DNA of 7,981 bases from CAZGTQ01 sp964528575. GTDB taxonomy: Bacteria > Planctomycetota > UBA1135 > GCA-002686595. The stretch lies in NCBI GenBank assembly GCA_964528575.1, contig CAZGTQ010000101.1, forward strand, positions 1 through 7,981. The letters run 5' to 3'. The notes under the pieces are model-generated. The model was not told the origin of the DNA, made no database searches, and saw only the letters and a list, made by a program, of their open reading frames with translations. The translations under genes and the position numbers were made by a program. Positions 1 to 6,532 of the stretch are shown here, piece after piece (the first letter of the stretch is position 1; each line of letters begins with the position of its first letter).

Positions 1-1692
1 CACGACGTCGAGCGGCTCGCCCGCGCGCAGCTCGCCGATGCGGTGCGCCATGCGGAACGCGATCGCGCGCCGCTCGGTCGAGCCGTGGCGGACGCGCAGC
101 GCGAGGTGCGTCGCCTCGGCGCCGACCGCGCGCGGCGGCTCCGCGAGGTGCACGCCGCGCGACAGCAGGATCGGCTTGTGGTTCTGCTCGCCGAACGGGC
201 CCAGCCGGTCGATCCAGCGGCCCAGGTCGTCGGTCAGGCCCGGCAGCGGCAGCTCCGCGTCGACATGCACGCGCGCGTCGAGCGGCGCGGCCCCGGCGAG
301 CAGCTCCCGCGCCCGCGCGCACACCGCCGCGCGCACGTCGTCGAGCGCGTCGCGGCGCAGCTCGCAGCCCGCCGCCTGCGCGTGGCCGCCGTAGCGCACG
401 TAGCTCCCGTCCGCGCCGCGCATCGCCTCGAGCACGTGGAAGCCCGGCACCGTGCGCGCGCTGCCGACGCCGCGCTCGCCGTCGAGCCCGATCACGATCG
501 CGGGGCGCGCGAACTCCTCGACGAGCCGCGCGGCGACGATGCCCACGACGCCCGGGTGCCAGCCGTCGCCCGCGACGACGAGCACCGGGTGCTCGTCGGC
601 ATCCGCGTAGTCCGCGGCCTGCGCGCGCGCCTCGACGAGCACCTCGGCCTCGATGCGCTTGCGCTCGGCGTTGAGCGCGTCCAGCTCCTGCGCGAGCGAG
701 CGCGCCTCGTTCGGTTCCTCCGCGAGCAGGAGCGCGACCGCCCTGCGCGCGCTCCCCAGGCGCCCGGCGGCGTTGATCCGCGGGCCGATCTGGAAGCCGA
801 CGTCGTCGCCGCACAGCGGCCGGCCCGCGACGCCCGCGGCCTCCAGCAGCGCGCGCAGACCGGCGTGGCGCGTGGACTCGAGCGAGCGCAGGCCCCAGCG
901 CGCGAAGACGCGGTTCTCGTCGACGAGCGGCACGACGTCCGAGATCGTCGCGATCGCGACGTACGCCAGCGCGTCCTCGAGGAAGCGCTTCAGCTCCGCC
1001 CGCACGCGGTTGGCCCCGCTCACGCGCTGGCACAGGCCCCACGCGAGCTTGAACGCGACCGCTCCGCCGCACAGCTCGCGCCACGGATAGGTCGAGCTCG
1101 GGAGCTTGGGATTGACGATCGCGGTCGCCGGCGGCAGGTCGCCGTAGAGCGGGTGCGGCGGCGGCGGCTCGTGGTGGTCGGTCACGATGACGTCGACGCC
1201 GCGCTCCATGAGCGCCGCGATCGTCTCGAAGCTGCTCGTCCCGTTGTCGACGCTGATGACGACCCGCGCGCCCGTCGCGGCGGCGCGCTCCTGTGAGTGC
1301 GGCCCGAACGAGTAGCCGTCGGTCAGGCGGTTGGGGATGTGCCACTCGGTGCGCGCGCCCAAGAGGCGCAGGAGGCGCACGAGGAGCGCCGTCCCGGTCA
1401 CGCCGTCGACGTCGTAGTCGCCGTGGACGAGGATCGTCTCGCCGTCCGCGATCGCGCGCGCGAGCCGCTCGGTCGCGGCCTCCATCCCCGGCAGGAGCGC
1501 CGGGTCGTGGAGCTCGTGCGCGCTCGCCCGCAGGAATCGCTCGGCGTCGGCGGGCTCCGCGAGAGCGCGGCCGACGAGCAGGCGGGCGATGCACGCGGGC
1601 AGCCGGTGCGCGCGGCCGAGGAGCTGCACGGCCTCGTCGTCGAGAGCGCGCAGGATCCAGCGCGGGCAGAGTCGGGGCGCGAGGGTGGGCAA
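1..1692 (-). CDS. recJ: Single-stranded-DNA-specific exonuclease RecJ (3' end of gene outside window)
   Basis: RecJ degrades single-stranded DNA 5'->3' in the cytoplasm during RecF-pathway recombination, mismatch repair and fork repair. The visible 564 residues carry the DHH-family metal-binding motifs in order: DYDVDG at residues 92-97, PNR-LTDGYSFG around 120-130, SVDNG around 147-151 and the signature TDHHE at 171-175. LCGGAVAFKL follows at about 207-216, the IGPRINAAGRLGSA segment at about 302-315, and the DHHA1 motif GGHAQAAG at 435-442. The remaining visible part is the OB-like C-terminal domain, ending at the window edge within LDVV. E. coli RecJ is 577 aa, so only a few tens of residues are probably missing. 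No ATG or GTG lies in frame upstream of the conserved N-terminus. I chose the TTG at 1692-1690, which has an AGG Shine-Dalgarno-like triplet 6 nt upstream (1701-1699). The family assignment is very secure; the start is moderate. recJ is transcribed divergently from selA. Confidence 0.96.
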   Translation of the reverse strand, partial: MPTLAPRLCPRWILRALDDEAVQLLGRAHRLPACIARLLVGRALAEPADAERFLRASAHELHDPALLPGMEAATERLARAIADGETILVHGDYDVDGVTGTALLVRLLRLLGARTEWHIPNRLTDGYSFGPHSQERAAATGARVVISVDNGTSSFETIAALMERGVDVIVTDHHEPPPPHPLYGDLPPATAIVNPKLPSSTYPWRELCGGAVAFKLAWGLCQRVSGANRVRAELKRFLEDALAYVAIATISDVVPLVDENRVFARWGLRSLESTRHAGLRALLEAAGVAGRPLCGDDVGFQIGPRINAAGRLGSARRAVALLLAEEPNEARSLAQELDALNAERKRIEAEVLVEARAQAADYADADEHPVLVVAGDGWHPGVVGIVAARLVEEFARPAIVIGLDGERGVGSARTVPGFHVLEAMRGADGSYVRYGGHAQAAGCELRRDALDDVRAAVCARARELLAGAAPLDARVHVDAELPLPGLTDDLGRWIDRLGPFGEQNHKPILLSRGVHLAEPPRAVGAEATHLALRVRHGSTERRAIAFRMAHRIGELRAGEPLDVV

Positions 1693-1746
1693 GGGGTACC
1701 TGGTTCGGCGGACGCGTGCGGATACGATGACGAGCGAGCCGGCCGT

Positions 1747-1803
1747 GCGGAACGCGCTGTACTGCTGGCGCGTTCCGCGCGGTGCTGCTGGCGCGGAACG
1801 CGC
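1747..1803. repeat. Three-arm A-B-A' inverted/direct repeat between recJ and selA
   Basis: GCGGAACGCGC occurs at 1747-1757 and again at 1793-1803, and its exact reverse complement GCGCGTTCCGC lies between them at 1768-1778. The second pairing extends to a perfect 13-bp inverted repeat, 1768-1780 with 1791-1803, with a 10-nt spacer. The first pairing (1747-1757 with 1768-1778) also has a 10-nt spacer. A direct repeat CTGCTGGCGCG is present at 1762-1772 and 1785-1795. The middle arm can pair with either neighbour but not both, as in attenuators; the set could equally be paired operator sites for a regulator of recJ or selA. There is no T-run after either hairpin, so an ordinary intrinsic terminator is not supported. 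The symmetry is seen directly; a function is inferred only. Confidence 0.6.
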
Positions 1804-1827
1804 GTGCGGCTGGCTCGCCGGCCAGCG

Positions 1828-1833
1828 TATGCT
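1828..1833 (+). promoter_or_regulatory. Candidate -10 box (TATGCT) for selA
   Basis: TATGCT matches four of six positions of a bacterial -10 hexamer and ends 9 nt before the selA ATG, so transcription would start at or very near the start codon. There is no convincing Shine-Dalgarno sequence before the ATG, which fits leaderless or near-leaderless expression. The same heptamer TATGCTC precedes selD. No good -35 element is visible 17 bp upstream (TGCGGC). The sequence match is clear but the promoter role is inferred. Confidence 0.4.
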
Positions 1834-1842
1834 CTCGCTTCG

Positions 1843-3270
1843 ATGAGTTCACGCGCCCAGAATCCCTACCGGCTCATCCCGTCGGTCGAGCACGTGCTCG
1901 GCTTGGCCGAAATCGCCGCGCTCGAGCACCAGGTCGGGCGCGACCTGCTGGTGCGCCTCGTGCAGAGCGAGCTCGACGCGTGGCGCGAGGAGGTGCGCGC
2001 GGGGCTCGACGCCGGGGAGCTCGAGCGCAGGCTCTCCGAGGACCGCCTCGCGCGCGCCATCGTCGAGCGCGTCCAGCGCGAGCGCCGCCGCGGGCTCGTG
2101 CCGGTCGTCAACGCGACCGGCATCGTGCTGCACACCGGCCTGGGCCGCGCGCCGGTGCACCCGGAGGTCGCGGCGGCGATGGAGCGCGTCGCGCGCTCGT
2201 ACTGCGTGCTCGAGGTCGACCGCGAGACCGGCGAGCGCAACCACCGCGACGGGCGCCTGGGCGAGCTGCTCGCGCGCCTGACCGGCGCCGAGGCGGGCAT
2301 CGGCGTCAACAACAACGCGGCGGCGATGCTGCTCGCGCTGCAGACGTTCGCCGCCGGCCGCGAGACGCTCGTCAGCCGCGGCGAGCTCGTCGAGATCGGC
2401 GGCTCGTTCCGCATGCCCGACGTGATGGAGCGCGCCGGCACGCGCCTCGTCGAGGTCGGCACGACGAATCGCACGCGCATCGGCGACTACCGCGCCGCGC
2501 TGCGCCCGGAGACGGGGCTCCTGCTCAAGGTGCACACGAGCAACTTCCGGCTCGTCGGGTTCGTCGAGGAGGTGGGCGCGGCGGAGCTGGGCGAGCTCGG
2601 CCGCCAGGCGGGCGTCCCGTCGGTCTTCGACCTCGGCTCGGGCCTGCTCGAGTGCGAGGGCACGACGCGGCTCGACGCCTGCCTGGGCGACGAGCCGCTC
2701 GTGCGCGCGGCGGTCGCGAGCGGCGTCGACGTCGTCACGTTCTCGGGGGACAAGCTCCTCGGCGGCCCCCAGGCGGGCCTGCTCGTCGGCCGCCGCGAGG
2801 CGCTCGCCGCGATGCGCAAGAACCCGATCTACCGCGCGCTGCGGCTCGACAAGGTCACGCTCGCGGGCCTCGAGCGAACGCTCGAGCTGCTGCTCGCCGG
2901 CCGTGGCGACGAGCTGCCGACGCGCGCGATGCTGCGCGCCGGCCCGGACGAGCTGTGGCCGCGCGCCGAGCGCATCGCGACCGCGCTCGACCGCCTCGAA
3001 GGCTTCACAGCCCGCGTCGCCCTCGGCGCCGGCCAGCCGGGCAGCGGCAGCGCGCCCGGCGTCGAGCTGCCGGGCTTCGTCGTGCGCGTGCGGCCGAGCG
3101 GCCGCTCGGTCGACCGTCTCGCGCACGAGCTGCGCGCGGGCGATCCGCCGGTCTTCGCGCGCATCCACGAGGACGAGCTCGTGCTCGACCCGCGCACGCT
3201 GCTGCCCGGCGACGAGGACGCGCTCCTCGTCGCCTTCCGCGCGCTCGCGGACCGGTCCGGCACCCTCTGA
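1843..3270 (+). CDS. selA: L-seryl-tRNA(Sec) selenium transferase SelA
   Basis: SelA is a cytoplasmic PLP enzyme that converts Ser-tRNA(Sec) to Sec-tRNA(Sec) using selenophosphate, the product of SelD encoded downstream. The 475-aa product is close to the 463 aa of E. coli SelA. It opens with the family-typical N-terminus (NPYRLIPSVEHVL, residues 7-19), followed by the VVNATGIVLHTGLGRAP segment near 88-104. Then come GVNNNAAAML (154-163), SRGELVEIGGSFRMPDVM (about 178-195), EVGTTNRT (204-211), KVHTSNFRLVGF (229-240), FDLGSGLL (262-269) and the PLP-lysine motif TFSGDKLLGGPQAG with K304. All core motifs are intact. The ATG at 1843 fits the family N-terminus, although the same frame stays open much further upstream; that upstream part lies over recJ and is spurious. 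The stop lies inside the first unit of a 13-bp tandem repeat. selB, often a neighbour of selA, is absent here. Confidence 0.97.
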   Translation: MSSRAQNPYRLIPSVEHVLGLAEIAALEHQVGRDLLVRLVQSELDAWREEVRAGLDAGELERRLSEDRLARAIVERVQRERRRGLVPVVNATGIVLHTGLGRAPVHPEVAAAMERVARSYCVLEVDRETGERNHRDGRLGELLARLTGAEAGIGVNNNAAAMLLALQTFAAGRETLVSRGELVEIGGSFRMPDVMERAGTRLVEVGTTNRTRIGDYRAALRPETGLLLKVHTSNFRLVGFVEEVGAAELGELGRQAGVPSVFDLGSGLLECEGTTRLDACLGDEPLVRAAVASGVDVVTFSGDKLLGGPQAGLLVGRREALAAMRKNPIYRALRLDKVTLAGLERTLELLLAGRGDELPTRAMLRAGPDELWPRAERIATALDRLEGFTARVALGAGQPGSGSAPGVELPGFVVRVRPSGRSVDRLAHELRAGDPPVFARIHEDELVLDPRTLLPGDEDALLVAFRALADRSGTL

Positions 3271-3327
3271 TTCGCCCGTCTGATTCGCCCGTCTGATTCG
3301 CCGTCTGATTCGCTCGTCTGATTCGCG
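3266..3327. repeat. Five-unit 13-bp tandem repeat at the end of selA
   Basis: The unit TCTGATTCGCCCG occurs at 3266-3278 and identically at 3279-3291. Variants follow at 3292-3303 (12 bp, one C missing), 3304-3316 (one C to T change) and 3317-3327 (shortened to 11 bp). The first unit supplies the last selA sense-codon bases and its TGA stop. Because the unit length is not a multiple of three, the TGAs fall in all three forward frames. It is AT-richer than the surroundings. No dyad symmetry or T-run is obvious, so it is not an evident terminator. It probably arose by slippage duplication of the end of selA, or it could be a protein-binding array. Confidence 0.85.
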
Positions 3328-3361
3328 TACGTGTTCCGTAGGCCCGCGCGCGGCGGCGGAC

Positions 3362-3367
3362 TACAAG
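3362..3367 (+). promoter_or_regulatory. Candidate -10 box (TACAAG) for the VWA-protein gene
   Basis: TACAAG ends 5 nt before the ATG at 3373, again placing a transcription start at about the start codon, as proposed for selA and selD. It stands out in a very GC-rich stretch (3340-3361). The match to the -10 consensus is partial and no -35 element is evident. The AAGAG within it could instead serve as a weak Shine-Dalgarno sequence, although its spacing to the ATG is short. Confidence 0.25.
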
Positions 3368-3372
3368 AGTCG

Positions 3373-5418
3373 ATGCAGCCTCCGTTCGCGGGCCTCGCCC
3401 TCCTGCTCTGCGCCGCGCACCCCGCCGGCGCGGACGACGAGCACCTCCCGCCGCTCGTGCTCGTCGACGAGCGCGGCGGCGAGCTCCTGCGCGACGACTG
3501 GACGCACTTCGGCGACGGCTTCCACGCCGTGCTCTTCGCCGACGCAGCGCGCCTCGGGGAGTACGACGAGGACGAGGTCGAGCTGTCGGCTCGGCTGTCG
3601 CGCTGGCTCGAGATCGAGCCGGGCGCGCTCGAGGTGATCGAGGTGTACGTCGTGCCGGCGGACGAGGAGGCGACGGCCCACCGCTACGGCCCGACGCACC
3701 GGCGGATCGCGATCCACGCCGCGCACAACGCCGCCGTCGTCGAGCAGTGGATGCCGGCGCCGAGCGGGCGGCTCACGCTCGTCGGACCCGCCGGCCGGCG
3801 GCTCGGCACGTGGGACGCGAACGACCGCATCCGCTGGGAGGACGCCGAGCGGGTGCTGCGCACGCGGCTCGAGCAGTGGCTCGGCCCGCCGCTGGGCCAG
3901 ATGTGGGCGGACGTCGTCGGCGCGACGGTCGTCTGGCGCCGCGCGTTCGACCGCGTCGTGAGCTGGCGCCGCCGGCCGCCCGCGGCCGAGGTCGCCGCGC
4001 TGCTCGAGCCGCTGCTCGAGACCAAGCCGCGCGCCGCCGACGCGGACGAGGCGGCGGTGCGGGTCGCCGCGCTGCTGTGCCTCGCCGCGCGCGCCGCCGA
4101 GCCGCTGCCCGAGCGGCTCGCGAAGGACGTCGAGCGCTCGCGGCTCGTCGGCGATCGGCCGCGACTCGCGCTCGCCGCCGGCTGGTATCGCGCGTCGCGC
4201 GCGAAAGATCCGGCGCCGGTGCTCGCCGAGCTGCTGCCGCGCCGCGACGACGAGCGCGCGCGTACGCTCGTCGATCTGCGCGCGCTGCGCCTGCGCAGCG
4301 CGAGCGTCGCCACGACGCTCGTCGGCTGGCTCGCCCAGACGCGCCCCGCCGACCAGGAGCTGCGCAGCCAGGCGCTGCGCTATCTCGCCGAGCTGCGCGC
4401 GCCGGGCGAGCGGCTCGCGAACGAGGACGCTGGCGCCGACGTGCCTCTGCCGCGCCCGCCGGGCATCGACGGCGACGAGCACTGGGAGACGCGGCTCGCG
4501 TACGCCGAGGCGCTCGGCGGCTACGCGTCGCGCGAGGCGGTCGCCCTGTTGATCGCCGCGCTCGACGGCGAGCAGCATCCGCGCGTGAAGGACGCGCTCG
4601 TCGGCTCGCTCGCGGGGCTCACGGGGCTCACGTTGCAGGACGCCGCCGTCTGGCGCGCCTGGCTCGCGGAGCGCAGCGAGCGCTGGAAGCCCGGCAAGCC
4701 AGCGCCGATCCCGTTTCGGCCGCGGAGCGTCAGCGACATCGGCCGCTACGTCGACCCGAAGGTGAGCTTCTTCGGCACCGAGCTCGACCACGTCCTGTTC
4801 CTCGTCGACGTCTCGGAGAGCATGCGGGACGGCTTCGAGGACGAGGTCGAGCGCAACCTCGCGCTGGAGCTCGAGAGCATGGACGAGGACGTGCGCGTCG
4901 GGCTCACGCTCTTCTCCGCCGAGCCGCGCCACCGCGAGACGAAGCCGGCGCTGCGCCCGGCGACCGAGCGGGTGAAGAAGGATCTGCTGCGCTTCTACGA
5001 GGCCGAGCCGAAGCAGGGGCTGACCGACTACGCCGCGGCGCTCGCGGCGGCGTTCGAGTACGAGGACCTCGAGCAGGTCGTGCTCGTCACGGACGGCTTC
5101 GTCACCGAGGGCACCGAGCGCACGAACGCCGAGCTGGTCGAGCTCGTCGACCGGCTGAACGCGCTGCGGCGGGTGCGGATCGACACGCTCTTGCTGCTCG
5201 AGGGCCGGCGCTACTTCTTCGACGAGGTGCCGGGCGACGAGGTGCCCGCGCCGACCGCGGACGAGCGCAAGAAGTGGGCCGCCGCGACCGAGGGGCTCGA
5301 GCTGCGGCCCGACGTGTCGCTGTTGCACGCGCTCGCCGGCTACCACGACGGGCGCTGTCGGATCGCGTTCGCGAACCAGCTCTACGCGCGCACGGGCCTG
5401 CCGTCGGACGACCGCTGA
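3373..5418 (+). CDS. Exported HEAT-like/VWA-domain protein of unknown function
   Basis: This is a 681-aa protein whose specific function I do not recognise. Residues 1-20 form a signal-peptide-like segment with a hydrophobic core (FAGLALLLCAA) and an AGA cleavage site before DDEH; its n-region has no Arg or Lys. Residues 21 to about 195 are an unassigned domain, Trp-rich towards its end. Residues about 205-430 are Ala/Leu-rich amphipathic helices resembling an alpha-solenoid (HEAT-like), for example around 377-425. A Pro-rich linker at about 437-455 leads into a VWA domain from about 468 to 630. Its MIDAS is complete: D479-V-S481-E-S483, T551 in GLTDY and D574 in VTDGF, although Glu replaces the usual Gly of DxSGS. 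VWA domains bind metal and mediate protein-protein contacts. Solenoid plus VWA exported proteins are a style I associate with Planctomycetota. An in-frame GTG at 3331 would add 14 residues including two arginines; I prefer the ATG for its position after TACAAG. The gene separates selA from selD. Confidence 0.85.
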   Translation: MQPPFAGLALLLCAAHPAGADDEHLPPLVLVDERGGELLRDDWTHFGDGFHAVLFADAARLGEYDEDEVELSARLSRWLEIEPGALEVIEVYVVPADEEATAHRYGPTHRRIAIHAAHNAAVVEQWMPAPSGRLTLVGPAGRRLGTWDANDRIRWEDAERVLRTRLEQWLGPPLGQMWADVVGATVVWRRAFDRVVSWRRRPPAAEVAALLEPLLETKPRAADADEAAVRVAALLCLAARAAEPLPERLAKDVERSRLVGDRPRLALAAGWYRASRAKDPAPVLAELLPRRDDERARTLVDLRALRLRSASVATTLVGWLAQTRPADQELRSQALRYLAELRAPGERLANEDAGADVPLPRPPGIDGDEHWETRLAYAEALGGYASREAVALLIAALDGEQHPRVKDALVGSLAGLTGLTLQDAAVWRAWLAERSERWKPGKPAPIPFRPRSVSDIGRYVDPKVSFFGTELDHVLFLVDVSESMRDGFEDEVERNLALELESMDEDVRVGLTLFSAEPRHRETKPALRPATERVKKDLLRFYEAEPKQGLTDYAAALAAAFEYEDLEQVVLVTDGFVTEGTERTNAELVELVDRLNALRRVRIDTLLLLEGRRYFFDEVPGDEVPAPTADERKKWAAATEGLELRPDVSLLHALAGYHDGRCRIAFANQLYARTGLPSDDR

Positions 5419-5442
5419 CTCGTGGACCGGCGCGGCGCCCGC

Positions 5443-5448
5443 TATGCT
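5443..5448 (+). promoter_or_regulatory. Candidate -10 box (TATGCT) for selD
   Basis: TATGCT lies 7 nt before the proposed GTG start of selD and is followed by C, giving the same heptamer TATGCTC as in front of selA. It sits in the 37-nt gap after the VWA-gene stop. There is no Shine-Dalgarno sequence between it and the GTG, so leaderless initiation is plausible. An in-frame ATG overlaps the box itself (5444-5446) and is an alternative start. No clear -35 element is visible. Confidence 0.4.
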
Positions 5449-5455
5449 CGTGCGC

Positions 5456-6532
5456 GTGTCGATCCTGAAGAAGAAGCGACTGACGGACTTCGCCGACTGC
5501 GCCGGCTGAGCGGGCAAGATGCCCCAAGGGCGACTCGCGCAGGTGCTGCGCGGGCTCCATCGGCCGGCCGACGAGCGGCTCCTCGTAGGCCCGGACACGC
5601 TCGACGACGCGGGCGTCGTGCTGCTCGGGAGCGGGGAAGGACTGTCCGCGCAGAACGCCATCGCGCTCGTGCAGACCGTCGACTTCTTCCCGCCGGTCGT
5701 CGACGACCCCTGGTACTACGGCGCGATCGCGGCGGCGAACTCGCTCTCGGACGTCTACGCGATGGGCGGCCGTCCGCTGTCGGCGCTGACGCTGGCGTGC
5801 TTCCCGAAGGATTTCGAGGAGGAATGGATCGGGACGATCCTGCGCGGCGGCTTCGACAAGATCGTCGAGGCGGGCGCGGTCGTCGCCGGCGGTCACACCG
5901 TCGAGGGAGCGGTGCAGTTCGGCTTCAGCGTCACCGGCACCGTGCACCGCGACCGCGTCGCGGCGAACGCGGGGGCGCGGCCGGGCGACGTCGCGTACCT
6001 GACCAAATCGATCGGCATGGGCACGCTGACGACGGCGGCGAAGAAGAAGGCGATCGGGTGGGAGACGCTCGAGCCGGCGGCGCGCCAGATGGCGACGCTG
6101 AACGCCGCCGCGGCCGAGGCGATGGCGGCGGCGATGCCCGACGGGAAGCCGCACGCGTGCACGGACATCACCGGCTTCGGGCTCGTCGGCCACGCGCACA
6201 ACGTCGCGCGCGCGAGCGGCGCGACGCTGCGCATCGAGACGGGCGCGGTGCCGCTCTTCGAGGGCGCGCTGGAGCTGGCGCGGCGCGGCCACCTCTCGGG
6301 CGGCGCGAAGCGCGGCCGCGCGAACCTCGGACCGACCGTCTCGATCGGTGCCGGCATCGACGACGCGCTCGTGAACCTGCTCTTCGACGCCGAGACGTCG
6401 GGCGGCCTCTTGATCGTCGTGCCCGCCGAGCGCGCGGCGGACCTCGAGCGCGAGCTTGCGGCGCGCTCGCTGCCCATCTGTCGCGTCGGCACGTTCGTCG
6501 CGAGCGGCGAGCACGTGATCGAGCTGATGTGA
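5456..6532 (+). CDS. selD: Selenocysteine-containing selenophosphate synthetase SelD (in-frame TGA = Sec18)
   Basis: SelD makes selenophosphate from selenide and ATP, supplying SelA and tRNA selenouridine synthesis. Read through the TGA at 5507-5509, the N-terminus is RLTDFADCAGUAGK, aligning without gaps to E. coli RLTQYSHGAGCGCK. Sec18 falls on catalytic Cys17 and K21 on catalytic Lys20. Further motifs are GPDTLDDAGV (45-54) with the metal-binding Asp pair D50/D51, VDFFPP (75-80), NSLSDVYAMGGRP (95-107), VAGGHTVEG (143-151) and TDITGFGLVGHAHN (236-249). The product is 358 aa against 347 in E. coli. Conservation upstream of the TGA shows that translation begins before it. I chose the GTG at 5456 (MSILKKKRLTDF); the ATG at 5444 would add four residues. 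A SECIS-like hairpin follows the TGA at 5534-5554. Expression should depend on selenium supply through Sec insertion. The 3' end overlaps the next gene by 4 nt. Identity is very secure; Sec decoding is strongly supported by alignment and by selA upstream. Confidence 0.95.
5507..5509 (+). other. Selenocysteine codon (TGA) in selD
   Basis: This in-frame TGA sits exactly at the position of the catalytic Cys in Cys-type SelD proteins, between the conserved Gly and the Lys three residues on. Known selenoprotein SelDs carry Sec at this position. The coding frame on both sides is conserved SelD sequence, so a true stop here is very unlikely. A sequencing error turning a Cys TGC or TGT into TGA is the main alternative; the nearby hairpin argues against it. 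Confidence 0.92.
5534..5554 (+). promoter_or_regulatory. Candidate bacterial SECIS hairpin in selD mRNA
   Basis: The arms 5534-5541 and 5547-5554 form an 8-bp stem with one G-U wobble (35-53) and an apical A-U pair, closing the pentaloop GGUGC at 5542-5546. The bacterial SECIS recognised by SelB has a short stem whose small apical loop carries conserved G and U; E. coli fdhF has GGUCU. The loop G is separated from the TGA by 32 nt, within the spacing I recall for bacterial SECIS elements. The hairpin covers exactly seven codons, LAQVLRG (residues 27-33). Hairpins arise easily in DNA this GC-rich, but the loop sequence and placement are specific. SelB binding is inferred. Confidence 0.7.

Noticed and set aside
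43..1296. Plus-strand open frame of 417 codons over recJ
   Set aside because: The minus strand carries all RecJ motifs; this frame reads as compositionally biased noise.
1297..1842. N-terminal extension of the selA frame to 1297, giving a 657-aa protein
   Set aside because: SelA family similarity starts just after the ATG at 1843, total length from there fits the family, and the extension lies over the recJ N-terminus.
1805..1842. Sigma-54 promoter before selA (TGGCTCG near 1810)
   Set aside because: There is no matching -12 TTGC element at the required spacing.
3266..3327. CRISPR array
   Set aside because: Units are 13 bp and directly adjacent with no unique spacers, so it is a simple tandem repeat.
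3331..3372. GTG 3331 as start of the VWA protein
   Set aside because: It would give a positively charged n-region with RR, which is attractive, but no twin-arginine consensus follows and no ribosome-binding site precedes it. Not excluded, only less likely than ATG 3373.
3373..3420. Lipoprotein signal at Cys13 of the VWA protein
   Set aside because: Residues before the Cys are LLL, not a lipobox ([LVI][AST][GA]C), and an AGA signal peptidase I site is present instead.
3361..5661. Very long minus-strand open frame (766 codons) opposite the VWA gene and selD start
   Set aside because: Its translation is Arg/Ala/Glu-rich low-complexity sequence with no domain signal, and it lies antisense to a gene with recognisable domains. 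It is a by-product of extreme GC at third positions.
5519..6532. selD starting at ATG 5519
   Set aside because: This omits the catalytic Sec/Lys segment conserved in SelD, and the upstream frame across the TGA aligns perfectly to the family.
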